From: Toxonevra muliebris
Lineage: Eukaryota; Arthropoda; Insecta; Diptera; Pallopteridae
Length of the DNA stretch: 64,000 bases
NCBI GenBank assembly: GCA_963691655.1
Contig: CAVNUY010000046.1
Span: 186,001 to 250,000 of the forward strand
Direction: 5' to 3'
Position numbers and translations under genes: made by a program. Positions 1-14,849 of the stretch are shown one piece after another. The first letter of the stretch is position 1, and each line of letters opens with the position of its first letter. Under the pieces are notes generated by a model. It was given only the letters and a program-made list of their open reading frames with translations. It searched no databases and was not told the origin of the DNA.

Positions 1-3000
1 AATTTCGAATTTTAATTCCGAATTTTAATTTCGAATTTTAATTTCGAATTTCAATTTCGAATTTAAATTTCGAATTTTAATTCCGAATTTTAATTTCGAA
101 TTTTAATTTCGAATTTTAATTTCGAATTTTAATTTCGAATTTCAATTTCGAATTTCAATTTCGAATTTTAATTTCGAATTTTAATTTCGAATTTTAATTC
201 CGAATTTTAATTCCGAATTTTAATTTCGAATTTCAATTTCGAATTTTAATTCGAATTTTAATTTCGAATTTTAATTCCGAATTTTAATTCCGAATTTTAA
301 TTCCGAATTTTAATTCCGAATTTTAATTTCGAATTTTAATTTCGAATTTTAATTTCGAATTTTAATTTCGAATTTCAATTTCGAATTTTAATTTCGAATT
401 TCAATTTCGAATTTTAATTCCGAATTTTAATTTCGAATTTTAATTTCGAATTTTAATTTCGAATTTCAATTTCGAATTTTAATTTCGAATTTTAATTCCG
501 AATTTTAATTTCGAATTTCAATTTCGAATTTTAATTTCGAATTTTAATTAATAATTTTAATTTCGAATTTTAATTTCGAATTTTAATTTCGAATTTTAAT
601 TTCGAATTTTAATTTCGAATTTTAATTTCGAATTTTAATTTCGAATTTTAATTTCGAATTTTAATTTCGAATTTTAATTTCGAATTTTAATTTCGAATTT
701 CAATTTTGAATTTCAATTTCGAATTTTAATTTCGAATTTTAATTTCGAATTTCAATTTCGAATTTCAATTTCGAATTTTAATTTCGAATTTTAATTTCGA
801 ATTTTAATTCCGAATTTTAATTTCGAATTTTAATTCCGAATTTTAATTCCGAATTTTAATTTCGAGTTTTAATTCCGAATTTTAATTCTGAATTTTAATT
901 TCGAACTTCAATTTCGAATTTTAATTCCGAATTTTAATTTCGAATTTTAATTTCGAATTTTAATTTCGAATTTTAATTCCGAATTTTAATTCCGAATTTT
1001 AATTTCGAATTTCAATTTCGAATTTTAATTTCGAATTTTAATTTCGAATTTTAATTTCGAATTTTAATTCCGAATTTTAATTCCGAATTTTAATTTCGAA
1101 TTTCAATTTCGAATTTTAATTTCGAATTTTAATTTCGAATTTTAATTCCGAATTTTAATTCCAAATTTTAATTCCGAATTTTAATTCCGAATTTTAATTC
1201 CGAATTTTAATTTCGAATTTTAATTTCGAATTTCAATTTCGAATTTTAATTTCGAATTTTAATTTCGAATTTCAATTTCGAATTTTAATTTCGAATTTTA
1301 ATTCCGAATTTTAATTTCGAATTTCAATTTCGAATTTTAATTTCGGATTTCAATTTCGAATTTTAATTCCGAATTTTAATTTCGAATTTCAATTTCGAAT
1401 TTTAATTTCGAATTTGAATTTCGAATTTTAATTCCGAATTTTAATTTCGAATTTTAGTTCCGAATTTTAATTTCGAATTTGAATTTCGAATTTTAATTTC
1501 GAATTTTAATTTCGAATTTCAATTTCGAATTTTAATTTCGAATTTTAATTCCGAATTTTAATTCTGAATTTTAATTTCGAACTTCAATTTCGAATTTGAA
1601 TTTCGAATTTTAATTCCGAATTTTAATTTCGAATTTTAGTTCCGAATTTTAATTTCGAATTTTAATTTCGAATTTTAATTTCGGGTTTCAATTTCGAATT
1701 TTAATTCCGAATTTTAATTTCGAATTTCAATTTCGAATTTTAATTTCGAATTTTAATTTCGAATTTTAATTTCGAATTTTAATTTCGAATTTTAATTTCG
1801 AATTTTAATTTCGAATTTTAATTTCGAATTTTAATTTCGAATTTCAATTTCGAATTTTAATTTCGAATTTTAATTCCGAATTTTAATTTCGAATTTTAAT
1901 TTCGAATTTTAATTTCGAATTTTAATTTCGAATTTTAATTTCGAATTTTAATTTCGAATTTTAATTTCGAATTTTAATTTCGAATTTTAATTTCGAATTT
2001 CAATTTCGAATTTCAATTTCGAATTTTAATTTCGAATTTAAATTTCGAATTTCAATTTCGAATTTTAATTCCGAATTTTAATTCCGAATTTTAATTCCGA
2101 ATTTTAATTTCGAATTTTATTTTTGAATTTTAATTCCGAATTTTAATTTCGAATTTCAATTTCGAATTTTAATTTCGAATTTTAATTCCGAATTTTAATT
2201 TCGAATTTTAATTTCGAATTTTAATTTCGAATTTTAATTTCGAATTTTAATTTCGAATTTTAATTTCGAATTTTAATTTCGAATTTTAATTTCGAATTTT
2301 AATTTCGAATTTTAATTTCGAATTTTAATTTCGAATTTCAATTTCGAATTTTAATTCCGAATTTTAATTTCGAATTTTAATTTCGAATTTTAATTTCGAA
2401 TTTTAATTTCGAATTTTAATTTCGAATTTCAATTTCGAATTTTATTTTTGAATTTTAATTCCGAATTTCAATTTCGAATTTTAATTCCGAATTTTAATTT
2501 CGAATTTTAATTTCGAATTTTAATTTCGAATTTTAATTTCGAATTTTAATTTCGAATTTCAATTTCGAATTTTATTTTTGAATTTTAATTCCGAATTTTA
2601 ATTTCGAATTTTAATTCCGAATTTTAATTCCGAATTTTAATTTCGAATTTTAATTCCGAATTTTAATTTCGAATTTCAATTTCGAATTTTATTTTCGAAT
2701 TTTAATTCCGAATTTTAATTTCGAATTTTAATTCCGAATTTTAATTCCGAATTTTAATTCCGAATTTTAATTCCGAATTTTAATTCCGAATTTTAATTTC
2801 GAATTTCAATTTCGAATTTTAATTTCGAATTTTAATTCCGAATTTTAATTTCGAATTTTAATTCCGAATTTTAATTCCGAATTTTAATTTCGAATTTTAA
2901 TTTCGAATTTCAATTTCGAATTTTAATTTCGAATTTTAATTTCGAATTTTAATTTCGAATTTTAATTTCGAATTTTAATTTCGAATTTTAATTTCGAATT

Positions 3001-3699
3001 TCAATTTCGAATTTTAATTTCGAATTTCAATTTCGAATTTTAATTCCGAATTTTAATTTCGAATTTTAATTTCGAATTTTAATTTCGAATTTCAATTTCG
3101 AATTTTATTTTCGAATTTTAATTCCGAATTTTAATTTCGAATTTTAATTCCGAATTTTAATTCCGAATTTTAATTTCGAATTTTAATTCCGAATTTTAAT
3201 TCCGAATTTTAATTCCGAATCTTAATTTCGAATTTCAATTTCGAATTTTAATTTCGAATTTTAATTTCGAATTTTAATTTCGAATTTCAATTTCGAATTT
3301 TAATTCCGAATTTTAATTTCGAATTTTAATTCCGAATTTTAATTTCGAATTTTAATTTCGAATTTTAATTTCGAATTTCAATTTCGAATTTTATTTTCGA
3401 ATTTTAATTCCGAATTTTAATTTCGAATTTTAATTTCGAATTTTAATTCCGAATTTTAATTCCGAATTTTAATTCCGAATTTTAATTCCGAATTTTAATT
3501 CCGAATTTTAATTCCGAATTTTAATTACGAATTTCAATTTCGAATTTTAATTTCGAATTTTAATTTCGAATTTTAATTTCGAATTTTAATTCCGAATTTT
3601 AATTTCGAATTTTAATTCCGAATTTTAATTTCGAATTTTAATTCCGAATTTTAATTCCGAATTTTAATTCCGAATTTTAATTCCGAATTTTAATTCCGA

Positions 3700-6600
3700 A
3701 TTTTAATTTCGAATTTCAATTTCGAATTTTAATTCGAATTTTAATTTCGAATTTTAATTCCAAATTTTAATTCCGAATTTTAATTCCGAATTTTAATTCC
3801 GAATTTTAATTCCGAATTTTAATTTCGAATTTTAATTTCGAATTTTAATTTCGAATTTTAATTTCGAATTTCAATTTCGAATTTTAATTTCGAATTTCAA
3901 TTTCGAATTTTAATTCCGAATTTTAATTTCGAATTTTAATTTCGAATTTTAATTTCGAATTTCAATTTCGAATTTTATTTTCGAATTTTAATTCCGAATT
4001 TTAATTTCGAATTTTAATTCCGAATTTTAATTCCGAATTTTAATTTCGAATTTTAATTCCGAATTTTAATTCCGAATTTTAATTCCGAATTTTAATTTCG
4101 AATTTTAATTCCGAATTTTAATTCCGAATTTTAATTTCGAATTTTAATTCCGAATTTTAATTCCGAATTTTAATTCCGAATTTTAATTTCGAATTTCAAT
4201 TTCGAATTTTAATTCCGAATTTTAATTTCGAATTTTAATTCCGAATTTTAATTTCGAATTTTAATTTCGAATTTTAATTTCGAATTTCAATTTCGAATTT
4301 TATTTTCGAATTTTAATTCCGAATTTTAATTTCGAATTTTAATTCCGAATTTTAATTCCGAATTTTAATTTCGAATTTTAATTCCGAATTTTAATTCCGA
4401 ATTTTAATTCCGAATTTTAATTTCGAATTTTAATTCCGAATTTTAATTCCGAATTTTAATTTCGAATTTTAATTCCGAATTTTAATTCCGAATTTTAATT
4501 CCGAATTTTAATTCCGAATTTTAATTCCGAATTTTAATTTCGAATTTCAATTTCGAATTTTAATTCGAATTTTAATTTCGAATTTTAATTCCAAATTTTA
4601 ATTCCGAATTTTAATTCCGAATTTTAATTCCGAATTTTAATTCCGAATTTTAATTTCGAATTTTAATTTCGAATTTTAATTTCGAATTTTAATTTCGAAT
4701 TTCAATTTCGAATTTTAATTTCGAATTTCAATTTCGAATTTTAATTCCGAATTTTAATTTCGAATTTTAATTTCGAATTTTAATTTCGAATTTCAATTTC
4801 GAATTTCAATTTCGAATTTTATTTTCGAATTTTAATTCCGAATTTTAATTTCGAATTTTAATTCCGAATTTTAATTTCGAATTTCAATTTCGAATTTTAT
4901 TTTCGAATTTTAATTCCGAATTTTAATTTCGAATTTTAATTCCGAATTTTAATTCCGAATTTTAATTTCGAATTTTAATTCCGAATTTTAATTCCGAATT
5001 TTAATTCCGAATCTTAATTTCGAATTTCAATTTCGAATTTTAATTTCGAATTTTAATTTCGAATTTTAATTTCGAATTTCAATTTCGAATTTTAATTCCG
5101 AATTTTAATTTCGAATTTTAATTCCGAATTTTAATTTCGAATTTTAATTTCGAATTTTAATTTCGAATTTCAATTTCGAATTTTATTTTCGAATTTTAAT
5201 TCCGAATTTTAATTTCGAATTTTAATTCCGAATTTTAATTCCGAATTTTAATTTCGAATTTTAATTCCGAATTTTAATTCCGAATTTTAATTCCGAATCT
5301 TAATTTCGAATTTCAATTTCGAATTTTAATTTCGAATTTTAATTTCGAATTTTAATTTCGAATTTCAATTTCGAATTTTAATTCCGAATTTTAATTTCGA
5401 ATTTTAATTCCGAATTTTAATTTCGAATTTTAATTTCGAATTTTAATTTCGAATTTCAATTTCGAATTTTATTTTCGAATTTTAATTCCGAATTTTAATT
5501 TCGAATTTTAATTTCGAATTTTAATTCCGAATTTTAATTCCGAATTTTAATTCCGAATTTTAATTCCGAATTTTAATTCCGAATTTTAATTCCGAATTTT
5601 AATTACGAATTTCAATTTCGAATTTTAATTTCGAATTTTAATTTCGAATTTTAATTTCGAATTTTAATTCCGAATTTTAATTTCGAATTTTAATTCCGAA
5701 TTTTAATTTCGAATTTTAATTCCGAATTTTAATTCCGAATTTTAATTCCGAATTTTAATTCCGAATTTTAATTCCGAATTTTAATTTCGAATTTCAATTT
5801 CGAATTTTAATTCGAATTTTAATTTCGAATTTTAATTCCAAATTTTAATTCCGAATTTTAATTTCGAATTTTAATTCCGAATTTTAATTCCGAATTTTAA
5901 TTCCGAATTTTAATTCCGAATTTTAATTCCGAATTTTAATTTCGAATTTCAATTTCGAATTTTAATTTCGAATTTTAATTCCGAATTTTAATTTCGAATT
6001 TTAATTCCGAATTTTAATTCCGAATTTTAATTTCGAATTTTAATTTCGAATTTCAATTTCGAATTTTAATTTCGAATTTTAATTTCGAATTTTAATTTCG
6101 AATTTTAATTTCGAATTTTAATTTCGAATTTTAATTTCGAATTTCAATTTCGAATTTTAATTTCGAATTTCAATTTCGAATTTTAATTCCGAATTTTAAT
6201 TTCGAATTTTAATTTCGAATTTTAATTTCGAATTTCAATTTCGAATTTTATTTTCGAATTTTAATTCCGAATTTTAATTTCGAATTTTAATTCCGAATTT
6301 TAATTCCGAATTTTAATTTCGAATTTTAATTCCGAATTTTAATTCCGAATTTTAATTCCGAATCTTAATTTCGAATTTCAATTTCGAATTTTAATTTCGA
6401 ATTTTAATTTCGAATTTTAATTTCGAATTTCAATTTCGAATTTTAATTCCGAATTTTAATTTCGAATTTTAATTCCGAATTTTAATTTCGAATTTTAATT
6501 TCGAATTTTAATTTCGAATTTCAATTTCGAATTTTATTTTCGAATTTTAATTCCGAATTTTAATTTCGAATTTTAATTTCGAATTTTAATTCCGAATTTT

Positions 6601-7720
6601 AATTCCGAATTTTAATTCCGAATTTTAATTCCGAATTTTAATTCCGAATTTTAATTCCGAATTTTAATTACGAATTTCAATTTCGAATTTTAATTTCGAA
6701 TTTTAATTTCGAATTTTAATTTCGAATTTTAATTCCGAATTTTAATTTCGAATTTTAATTCCGAATTTTAATTTCGAATTTTAATTCCGAATTTTAATTC
6801 CGAATTTTAATTACGAATTTCAATTTCGAATTTTAATTTCGAATTTTAATTTCGAATTTTAATTTCGAATTTTAATTCCGAATTTTAATTTCGAATTTTA
6901 ATTCCGAATTTTAATTTCGAATTTTAATTCCGAATTTTAATTCCGAATTTTAGTTCCGAATTTTAATTCCGAATTTTAATTCCGAATTTTAATTTCGAAT
7001 TTCAATTTCGAATTTTAATTCGAATTTTAATTTCGAATTTTAATTCCAAATTTTAATTCCGAATTTTAATTCCGAATTTTAATTCCGAATTTTAATTCCG
7101 AATTTTAATTTCGAATTTTAATTCCGAATTTTAATTCCGAATTTCAATTTCGAATTTTAATTCCGAATTTTAATTTCGAATTTTAATTCCGAATTTTAAT
7201 TTCGAATTTTAATTTCGAATTTTAATTTCGAATTTCAATTTCGAATTTTATTTTCGAATTTTAATTCCGAATTTTAATTTCGAATTTTAATTTCGAATTT
7301 TAATTCCGAATTTTAATTCCGAATTTTAATTCCGAATTTTAATTCCGAATTTTAATTCCGAATTTTAATTCCGAATTTTAATTTCGAATTTTAATTCCGA
7401 ATTTTAATTTCGAATTTTAATTCCGAATTTTAATTCCGAATTTTAATTCCGAATTTTAATTCCGAATTTTAATTCCGAATTTTAATTTCGAATTTCAATT
7501 TCGAATTTTAATTCGAATTTTAATTTCGAATTTTAATTCCAAATTTTAATTTCGAATTTCAATTTCGAATTTTAATTCCGAATTTTAATTCCGAATTTTA
7601 ATTCCGAATTTTAATTCCGAATTTTAATTCCGAATTTTAATTTCGAATTTCAATTTCGAATTTTAATTCGAATTTTAATTTCGAATTTTAATTCCAAATT
7701 TTAATTCCGAATTTTAATTC
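3700..7720. repeat. Higher-order repeat family marked by a 12-bp unit and TTCCAAA
   Basis: A marker made of a 12-bp unit (AATTCGAATTTT, one base lost before the CG), then a plain unit, then TTCCAAATTTT, is found at about 3731, 4562, 5809, 7017, 7510 and 7665. Spacings are 831, 1247, 1208, 493 and 155 bp, which are 64, 96, 93, 38 and 12 units, each minus one base, exactly as expected when each copy carries the same deletion. A similar 12-bp unit, without the following CCAAA, lies at 10199 and 11264 (1065 bp = 82 units minus one). Flanks around the markers (the run of T13C units before, the T8C unit just upstream) also agree between copies. Spacing is irregular, so copies have gained and lost units since amplification. 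Confidence 0.85.
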
Positions 7721-7754
7721 CGAATTTTAATTCCGAATTTTAATTCCGAATTTT

Positions 7755-7915
7755 AATTTATAATTTCAATTTCGAATTTTAATTTCGAATTTTAATTCCG
7801 AATTTTAATTTCGAATTTTAATTTCGAATTTTAATTTCGAATTTCAATTTCGAATTTTAATTTCGAATTTTAATTTCGAATTTTAATTTATAATTTCAAT
7901 TTCGAATTTTAATTT
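7755..7915. repeat. Pair of CG-less TTTATAATTTC units, 130 bp apart
   Basis: At about 7755 and 7885 the junction CG is replaced, reading AATTTATAATTTCAATTTCG. The two sites are exactly 130 bp (10 units) apart. They resemble the AATTAATAATTT units seen at 546, 10341, 11147 and 11406, which also lose the CG while keeping the 13-bp phase. Confidence 0.8.
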
Positions 7916-8475
7916 CGAATTTTAATTTCGAATTTTAATTCAGAATTTTAATTTCGAATTTTAATTTCGAATTTTAATTTCGAATTTTAATTTCGAATTT
8001 TAATTTCGAATTTTAATTTCGAATTTTAATTTCGAATTTTAATTTCGAATTTTAATTTCGAATTTCAATTTTGGATTTCAATTTCGAATTTTAATTTCGA
8101 ATTTTAATTCCGAATTTTAATTTCGAATTTTAATTCCGAATTTTAATTCCGAATTTTAATTCCGAATTTTAATTCCGAATTTTAATTCCGAATTTTAATT
8201 TCGAATTTCAATTTCGAATTTTAATTTCGAATTTTAATTTCGAATTTTAATTTCGAATTTTAATTTCGAATTTCAATTTCGAATTTTATTTTCGAATTTT
8301 AATTCCGAATTTTAATTTCGAATTTTAATTCCGAATTTTAATTCCGAATTTTAATTCCGAATTTTAATTCCGAATTTTAATTCCGAATTTTAATTCTGAA
8401 TTTTAATTTCGAATTTCAATTTCGAATTTTAATTTCGAATTTTAATTCCGAATTTCAATTTCGAATTTTAATTCC

Positions 8476-8481
8476 GAATTC
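8476..8481. other. Rare GAATTC site (T7C-type unit)
   Basis: A unit reading CGAATTCTAATTTCG gives GAATTC, a hexamer one base away from the ubiquitous GAATTT. I saw only one other, at 63682-63687. The two are about 55.2 kb apart, so they are useful landmarks in an array otherwise almost free of unique words. Confidence 0.8.
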
Positions 8482-8699
8482 TAATTTCGAATTTTAATTT
8501 CGAATTTTAATTCCGAATTTTAATTTCGAATTTTAATTTCGAATTTCAATTTCGAATTTTAATTTCGAATTTTAATTTTGAATTTTAATTTCGAATTTCA
8601 ATTTCGAATTTTAATTCCGAATTTTAATTCCGAATTTTAATTTCGAATTTCAATTTCGAATTTTAATTTCGAATTTTAATTTCGAATTTTAATTCCGAA

Positions 8700-9500
8700 T
8701 TTTAATTTCGAATTTTAGTTCCGAATTTTAATTTCGAATTTTAATTTCGAATTTTAATTTCGAATTTTAATTTCGAATTTTAATTCCGAATTTTAATTCC
8801 GAATTTTAATTTCGAATTTTAATTTCGAATTTCAATTTCGAATTTTAATTTCGAATTTTAATTCCGAATTTTAATTTCGAATTTCAATTTCGAATTTTAA
8901 TTTTGAATTTCAATTTCGAATTTTAATTTCGAATTTCAATTTCGAATTTTAATTCCGAATTTTAATTTCGAATTTTAGTTCCGAATTTTAATTTCGAATT
9001 TTAATTCCGAATTTTAATTTCGAATTTCAATTTCGAATTTTAATTTCGAATTTTAATTTCGAATTTCAATTTCGAATTTTAATTTCGAATTTTAATTCCG
9101 AATTTTAATTTCGAATTTCAATTTCGAATTTTAATTTTGAATTTCAATTTCGAATTTTAATTTCGAATTTCAATTTCGAATTTCAATTTCGAATTTTATT
9201 TTCGATTTTTAATTTCGAATTTTAATTTCGAATTTTAATTCCGAATTTTAATTCCGAATTTTAATTCCGAATTTTAATTCCGAATTTTAATTTCGAATTT
9301 TAATTTCGAATTTCAATTTCGAATTTTAATTTCGAATTTCAATTTCGAATTTTAATTTCGAATTTTAATTTCGAATTTCAATTTCGAATTTTAATTTTGA
9401 ATTTCAATTTCGAATTTTAATTTCGAATTTCAATTTCGAATTTTAATTCCGAATTTTAATTTCGAATTTTAGTTCCGAATTTTAATTTCGAATTTTAATT
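8700..9500. repeat. Repeats of a TTAGTTCCG-marked segment
   Basis: TTTTAGTTCCG units (A10G together with T13C) at about 8717, 8977 and 9471 sit in similar surroundings, the first two about 260 bp apart (20 units). The segment also carries TTTTGAATTTC pairs at about 8900, 9133 and 9392. The TTAGTTCCG unit recurs in later blocks (near 12.13, 12.56, 13.07, 13.22, 13.85, 14.05-14.15, 15.32, 16.59, 17.06, 17.50 kb and on to about 23.5 kb), so this variant is old and widely spread within domain I. Confidence 0.7.
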
Positions 9501-11010
9501 CCGAATTTTAATTTCGAATTTCAATTTCGAATTTTAATTTCGAATTTCAATTTCGAATTTTAATTTCGAATTTTAATTCCGAATTTTAATTTCGAATTTC
9601 AATTTCGAATTTTAATTTTGAATTTCAATTTCGAATTTTAATTTCGAATTTCAATTTCGAATTTCAATTTCGAATTTTATTTTCGATTTTTAATTTCGAA
9701 TTTTAATTTCGAATTTTAATTCCGAATTTTAATTCCGAATTTTAATTCCGAATTTTAATTCCGAATTTTAATTTCGAATTTTAATTCCGAATTTTAATTC
9801 CGAATTTTAATTTCGAATTTTAATTCCGAATTTTAATTTCGAATTTCAATTTCGAATTTTAATTTCGAATTTTAATTTCGAATTTCAATTTCGAATTTTA
9901 TTTTCGATTTTTAATTTCGAATTTTAATTTCGAATTTTAATTTCGAATTTTAATTCCGAATTTTAATTTCGAATTTTAATTCCGAATTTTAATTTCGAAT
10001 TTTAATTCCGAATTTTAATTCCGAATTTTAATTCCGAATTTTAATTCCGAATTTTAATTCCAAATTTTAATTCCGAATTTTAATTTCGAATTTTAATTTC
10101 GAATTTTAATTCCGAATTTTAATTCCGAATTTTAATTCCGAATTTTAATTCCGAATTTTAATTCCGAATTTTAATTTCGAATTTCAATTTCGAATTTTAA
10201 TTCGAATTTTAATTTCGAATTTTAATTCCGAATTTTAATTCCGAATTTTAATTCCGAATTTTAATTCCGAATTTTAATTTCGAATTTTAATTTCGAATTT
10301 TAATTTCGAATTTCAATTTCGAATTTTAATTTCGAATTTTAATTAATAATTTCAATTTCGAATTTTAATTTCGAATTTTAATTTCGAATTTTAATTCCGA
10401 ATTTTAATTTCGAATTTTAATTTCGAATTTTAATTTCGAATTTTAATTTCGAATTTTAATTTCGAATTTTAATTTCGAATTTTAATTTCGAATTTCAATT
10501 TTGAATTTCAATTTCGAATTTTAATTTCGAATTTTAATTCCGAATTTTAATTTCGAATTTTAATTCCGAATTTTAATTCCGAATTTTAATTCCGAATTTT
10601 AATTCCGAATTTTAATTCCGAATTTTAATTTCGAATTTTAATTTCGAATTTCAATTTCGAATTTTAATTTCGAATTTTAATTTCGAATTTTAATTTCGAA
10701 TTTTAATTTCGAATTTCAATTTCGAATTTTATTTTCGAATTTTAATTCCGAATTTTAATTTCGAATTTTAATTCCGAATTTTAATTCCGAATTTCAATTT
10801 CGAATTTTATTTTCGATTTTTAATTTCGAATTTTAATTTCGAATTTTAATTTCGAATTTTAATTTCGAATTTTAATTCCGAATTTTAATTTCGAATTTTA
10901 ATTCCGAATTTTAATTTCGAATTTCAATTTCGAATTTTAATTTCGAATTTTAATTTCGAATTTCAATTTCGAATTTTATTTTCGATTTTTAATTTCGAAT
11001 TTTAATTTCG
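9190..11010. repeat. Higher-order repeat family marked by TTTCGATTTTTAATTTCG
   Basis: A unit with A4 changed to T (TTCGATTTTT), always directly after an A10T unit (TTTTATTTTCG), is seen at about 9203, 9684, 9905, 10814 and 10983. Spacings are 481, 221, 909 and 169 bp, that is 37, 17, 70 (minus one base, explained by the 12-bp unit at 10199) and 13 units. The double marker and similar flanks show block copying. Confidence 0.85.
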
Positions 11011-11600
11011 AATTTTAATTTCGAATTTTAATTCCGAATTTTAATTTCGAATTTTAATTCCGAATTTTAATTCCGAATTTTAATTCCGAATTTTAATTCC
11101 GAATTTTAATTTCGAATTTCAATTTCGAATTTTAATTTCGAATTTTAATTAATAATTTTAATTTCGAATTTTAATTCCGAATTTTAATTCCGAATTTTAA
11201 TTCCGAATTTTAATTCCGAATTTTAATTCCGAATTTTAATTTCGAATTTCAATTTCGAATTTTAATTCGAATTTTAATTTCGAATTTTAATTCCGAATTT
11301 TAATTCCGAATTTTAATTCCGAATTTTAATTCCGAATTTTAATTTCGAATTTTAATTTCGAATTTTAATTTCGAATTTCAATTTCGAATTTTAATTTCGA
11401 ATTTTAATTAATAATTTCAATTTCGAATTTTAATTTCGAATTTTAATTTCGAATTTTAATTCCGAATTTTAATTTCGAATTTTAATTTCGAATTTTAATT
11501 TCGAATTTTAATTTCGAATTTTAATTTCGAATTTTAATTTCGAATTTTAATTTCGAATTTCAATTTTGAATTTCAATTTCGAATTTTAATTTCGAATTTT
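10320..11600. repeat. TTAATAATT-marked segment, three local copies
   Basis: CG-less units reading AATTAATAATT start at about 10341, 11147 and 11406. Spacings are 806 bp (62 units) and 259 bp (20 units minus one base, matching the 12-bp unit at 11264). The copies at 10341 and 11406 are followed by a T8C unit and, about 160 bp on, by TTTCAATTTTGAATTTC (near 10498 and 11566), so they belong to one duplicated segment of about 1,065 bp. A single similar unit at 546 lies about 160 bp before a TTTTGAATTTC pair at about 708, so it is probably a diverged relative. Confidence 0.8.
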
Positions 11601-14600
11601 AATTCCGAATTTTAATTTCGAATTTTAATTCCGAATTTTAATTCCGAATTTTAATTCCGAATTTTAATTCCGAATTTTAATTCCGAATTTTAATTTCGAA
11701 TTTTAATTTCGAATTTCAATTTCGAATTTTAATTTCGAATTTTAATTTCGAATTTTAATTTCGAATTTTAATTTCGAATTTCAATTTCGAATTTTATTTT
11801 CGAATTTTAATTCCGAATTTTAATTTCGAATTTTAATTCCGAATTTTAATTCCGAATTTTAATTCCGAATTTTAATTCCGAATTTTAATTCCGAATTTTA
11901 ATTCTGAATTTTAATTTCGAATTTTAATTCCGAATTTTAATTTCGAATTTTAATTTCGAATTTCAATTTCGAATTTTAATTTCGAATTTTAATTTTGAAT
12001 TTTAATTTCGAATTTCAATTTCGAATTTTAATTCCGAATTTTAATTCCGAATTTTAATTTCGAATTTCAATTTCGAATTTTAATTTCGAATTTTAATTTC
12101 GAATTTTAATTCCGAATTTTAATTTCGAATTTTAGTTCCGAATTTTAATTTCGAATTTTAATTTCGAATTTTAATTCCGAATTTTAATTCCGAATTTTAA
12201 TTTCGAATTTCAATTTCGAATTTTAATTTCGAATTTCAATTTCGAATTTTAATTCCGAATTTTAATTTCGAATTTTAATTTCGAATTTTAATTTCGAATT
12301 TCAATTTCGAATTTTATTTTCGAATTTTAATTCCGAATTTTAATTTCGAATTTTAATTCCGAATTTTAATTCCGAATTTTAATTCCGAATTTTAATTCCG
12401 AATTTTAATTCCGAATTTTAATTCCGAATTTTAATTCCGAATTTTAATTCCGAATTTTAATTCCGAATTTTAATTCCGAATTTTAATTCCGAATTTTAAT
12501 TACGAATTTCAATTTCGAATTTTAATTTCGAATTTTAATTCCGAATTTTAATTTCGAATTTTAGTTCCGAATTTTAATTTCGAATTTTAATTTCGAATTT
12601 TAATTTCGAATTTCAATTTCGAATTTTAATTCCGAATTTTAATTCCGAATTTTAATTTCGAATTTTAATTCCGAATTTTAATTCCGAATTTTAATTCCGA
12701 ATCTTAATTTCGAATTTCAATTTCGAATTTTAATTTCGAATTTTAATTTCGAATTTTAATTTCGAATTTCAATTTCGAATTTTAATTCCGAATTTTAATT
12801 TCGAATTTTAATTCCGAATTTTAATTTCGAATTTTAATTTCGAATTTTAATTTCGAATTTCAATTTCGAATTTTATTTTCGAATTTTAATTCCGAATTTT
12901 AATTTCGAATTTTAATTTCGAATTTTAATTCCGAATTTTAATTCCGAATTTTAATTCCGAATTTTAATTCCGAATTTTAATTCCGAATTTTAATTCCGAA
13001 TTTTAATTACGAATTTCAATTTCGAATTTTAATTTCGAATTTTAATTCCGAATTTTAATTTCGAATTTTAGTTCCGAATTTTAATTTCGAATTTTAATTT
13101 CGAATTTCAATTTCGAATTTCAATTTCGAATTTTAATTTCGAATTTTAATTTCGAATTTCAATTTCGAATTTTAATTTCGAATTTTAATTTCGAATTTTA
13201 ATTCCGAATTTTAATTTCGAATTTTAGTTCCGAATTTTAATTTCGAATTTCAATTTCGAATTTTATTTTCGAATTTCAATTTCGAATTTTATTTTCGAAT
13301 TTTAATTCCGAATTTTAATTTCGAATTTTAATTCCGAATTTTAATTCCGAATTTTAATTCCGAATTTTAATTCCGAATTTTAATTCCGAATTTTAATTCC
13401 GAATCTTAATTTCGAATTTCAATTTCGAATTTTAATTTCGAATTTTAATTTCGAATTTTAATTTCGAATTTCAATTTCGAATTTTAATTCCGAATTTTAA
13501 TTTCGAATTTTAATTCCGAATTTTAATTTCGAATTTTAATTTCGAATTTTAATTTCGAATTTCAATTTCGAATTTTATTTTCGAATTTTAATTCCGAATT
13601 TTAATTTCGAATTTTAATTTCGAATTTTAATTCCGAATTTTAATTCCGAATTTTAATTCCGAATTTTAATTCCGAATTTTAATTCCGAATTTTAATTCCG
13701 AATTTTAATTTCGAATTTTAATTTCGAATTTCAATTTCGAATTTCAATTTCGAATTTTAGTTTCGAATTTTAATTTCGAATTTCAATTTCGAATTTTAAT
13801 TTCGAATTTTAATTTCGAATTTTAATTCCGAATTTTAATTTCGAATTTTAGTTCCGAATTTTAATTTCGAATTTTAATTTCGAATTTTAATTTCGAATTT
13901 CAATTTCGAATTTTAATTTCGAATTTTAATTTCGAATTTCAATTTCGAATTTCAATTTCGAATTTTAATTTCGAATTTTAATTTCGAATTTCAATTTCGA
14001 ATTTTAATTTCGAATTTTAATTTCGAATTTTAATTCCGAATTTTAATTTCGAATTTTAGTTCCGAATTTTAATTTCGAATTTTAGTTCCGAATTTTAATT
14101 TAGAATTTTAATTTCGAATTTTAATTTCGAATTTTAATTCCGAATTTTAGTTCCGAATTTTAATTTAGAATTTTAATTTCGAATTTTAATTTCGAATTTT
14201 AATTTCGAATTTTAATTTCGAATTTCAATTTCGAATTTTAATTCCGAATTTTAATTTCGAATTTTAATTCCGAATTTTAATTTCGAATTTTAATTTCGAA
14301 TTTTAATTTCGAATTTCAATTTCGAATTTTATTTTCGAATTTTAATTCCGAATTTTAATTTCGAATTTTAATTTCGAATTTTAATTTCGAATTTCAATTT
14401 CGAATTTTATTTTCGAATTTTAATTCCGAATTTTAATTTCGAATTTTAATTTCGAATTTTAATTTCGAATTTTATTTTCGCATTTTAATTTCGAATTTTA
14501 ATTTCGAATTTTAATTTCGAATTTTAATTTCGAATTTCAATTTTGAATTTCAATTTCGAATTTTAATTTCGAATTTTAATTTCGAATTTCAATTTCGAAT

Positions 14601-14849
14601 TTCAATTTTGAATTTCAATTTTGAATTTCAATTTCGAATTTTAATTTCGAATTTTAATTTCGAATTTTAATTTCGAATTTTAATTTCGAATTTTAATTCC
14701 GAATTTTAATTCCGAATTTTAATTTCGAATTTTAATTTCGAATTTCAATTTCGAATTTTAATTTCGAATTTTAATTCCGAATTTTAATTTCGAATTTTAA
14801 TTTCGAATTTTAATTTCGAATTTCAATTTCGAATTTTAATTTCGAATTT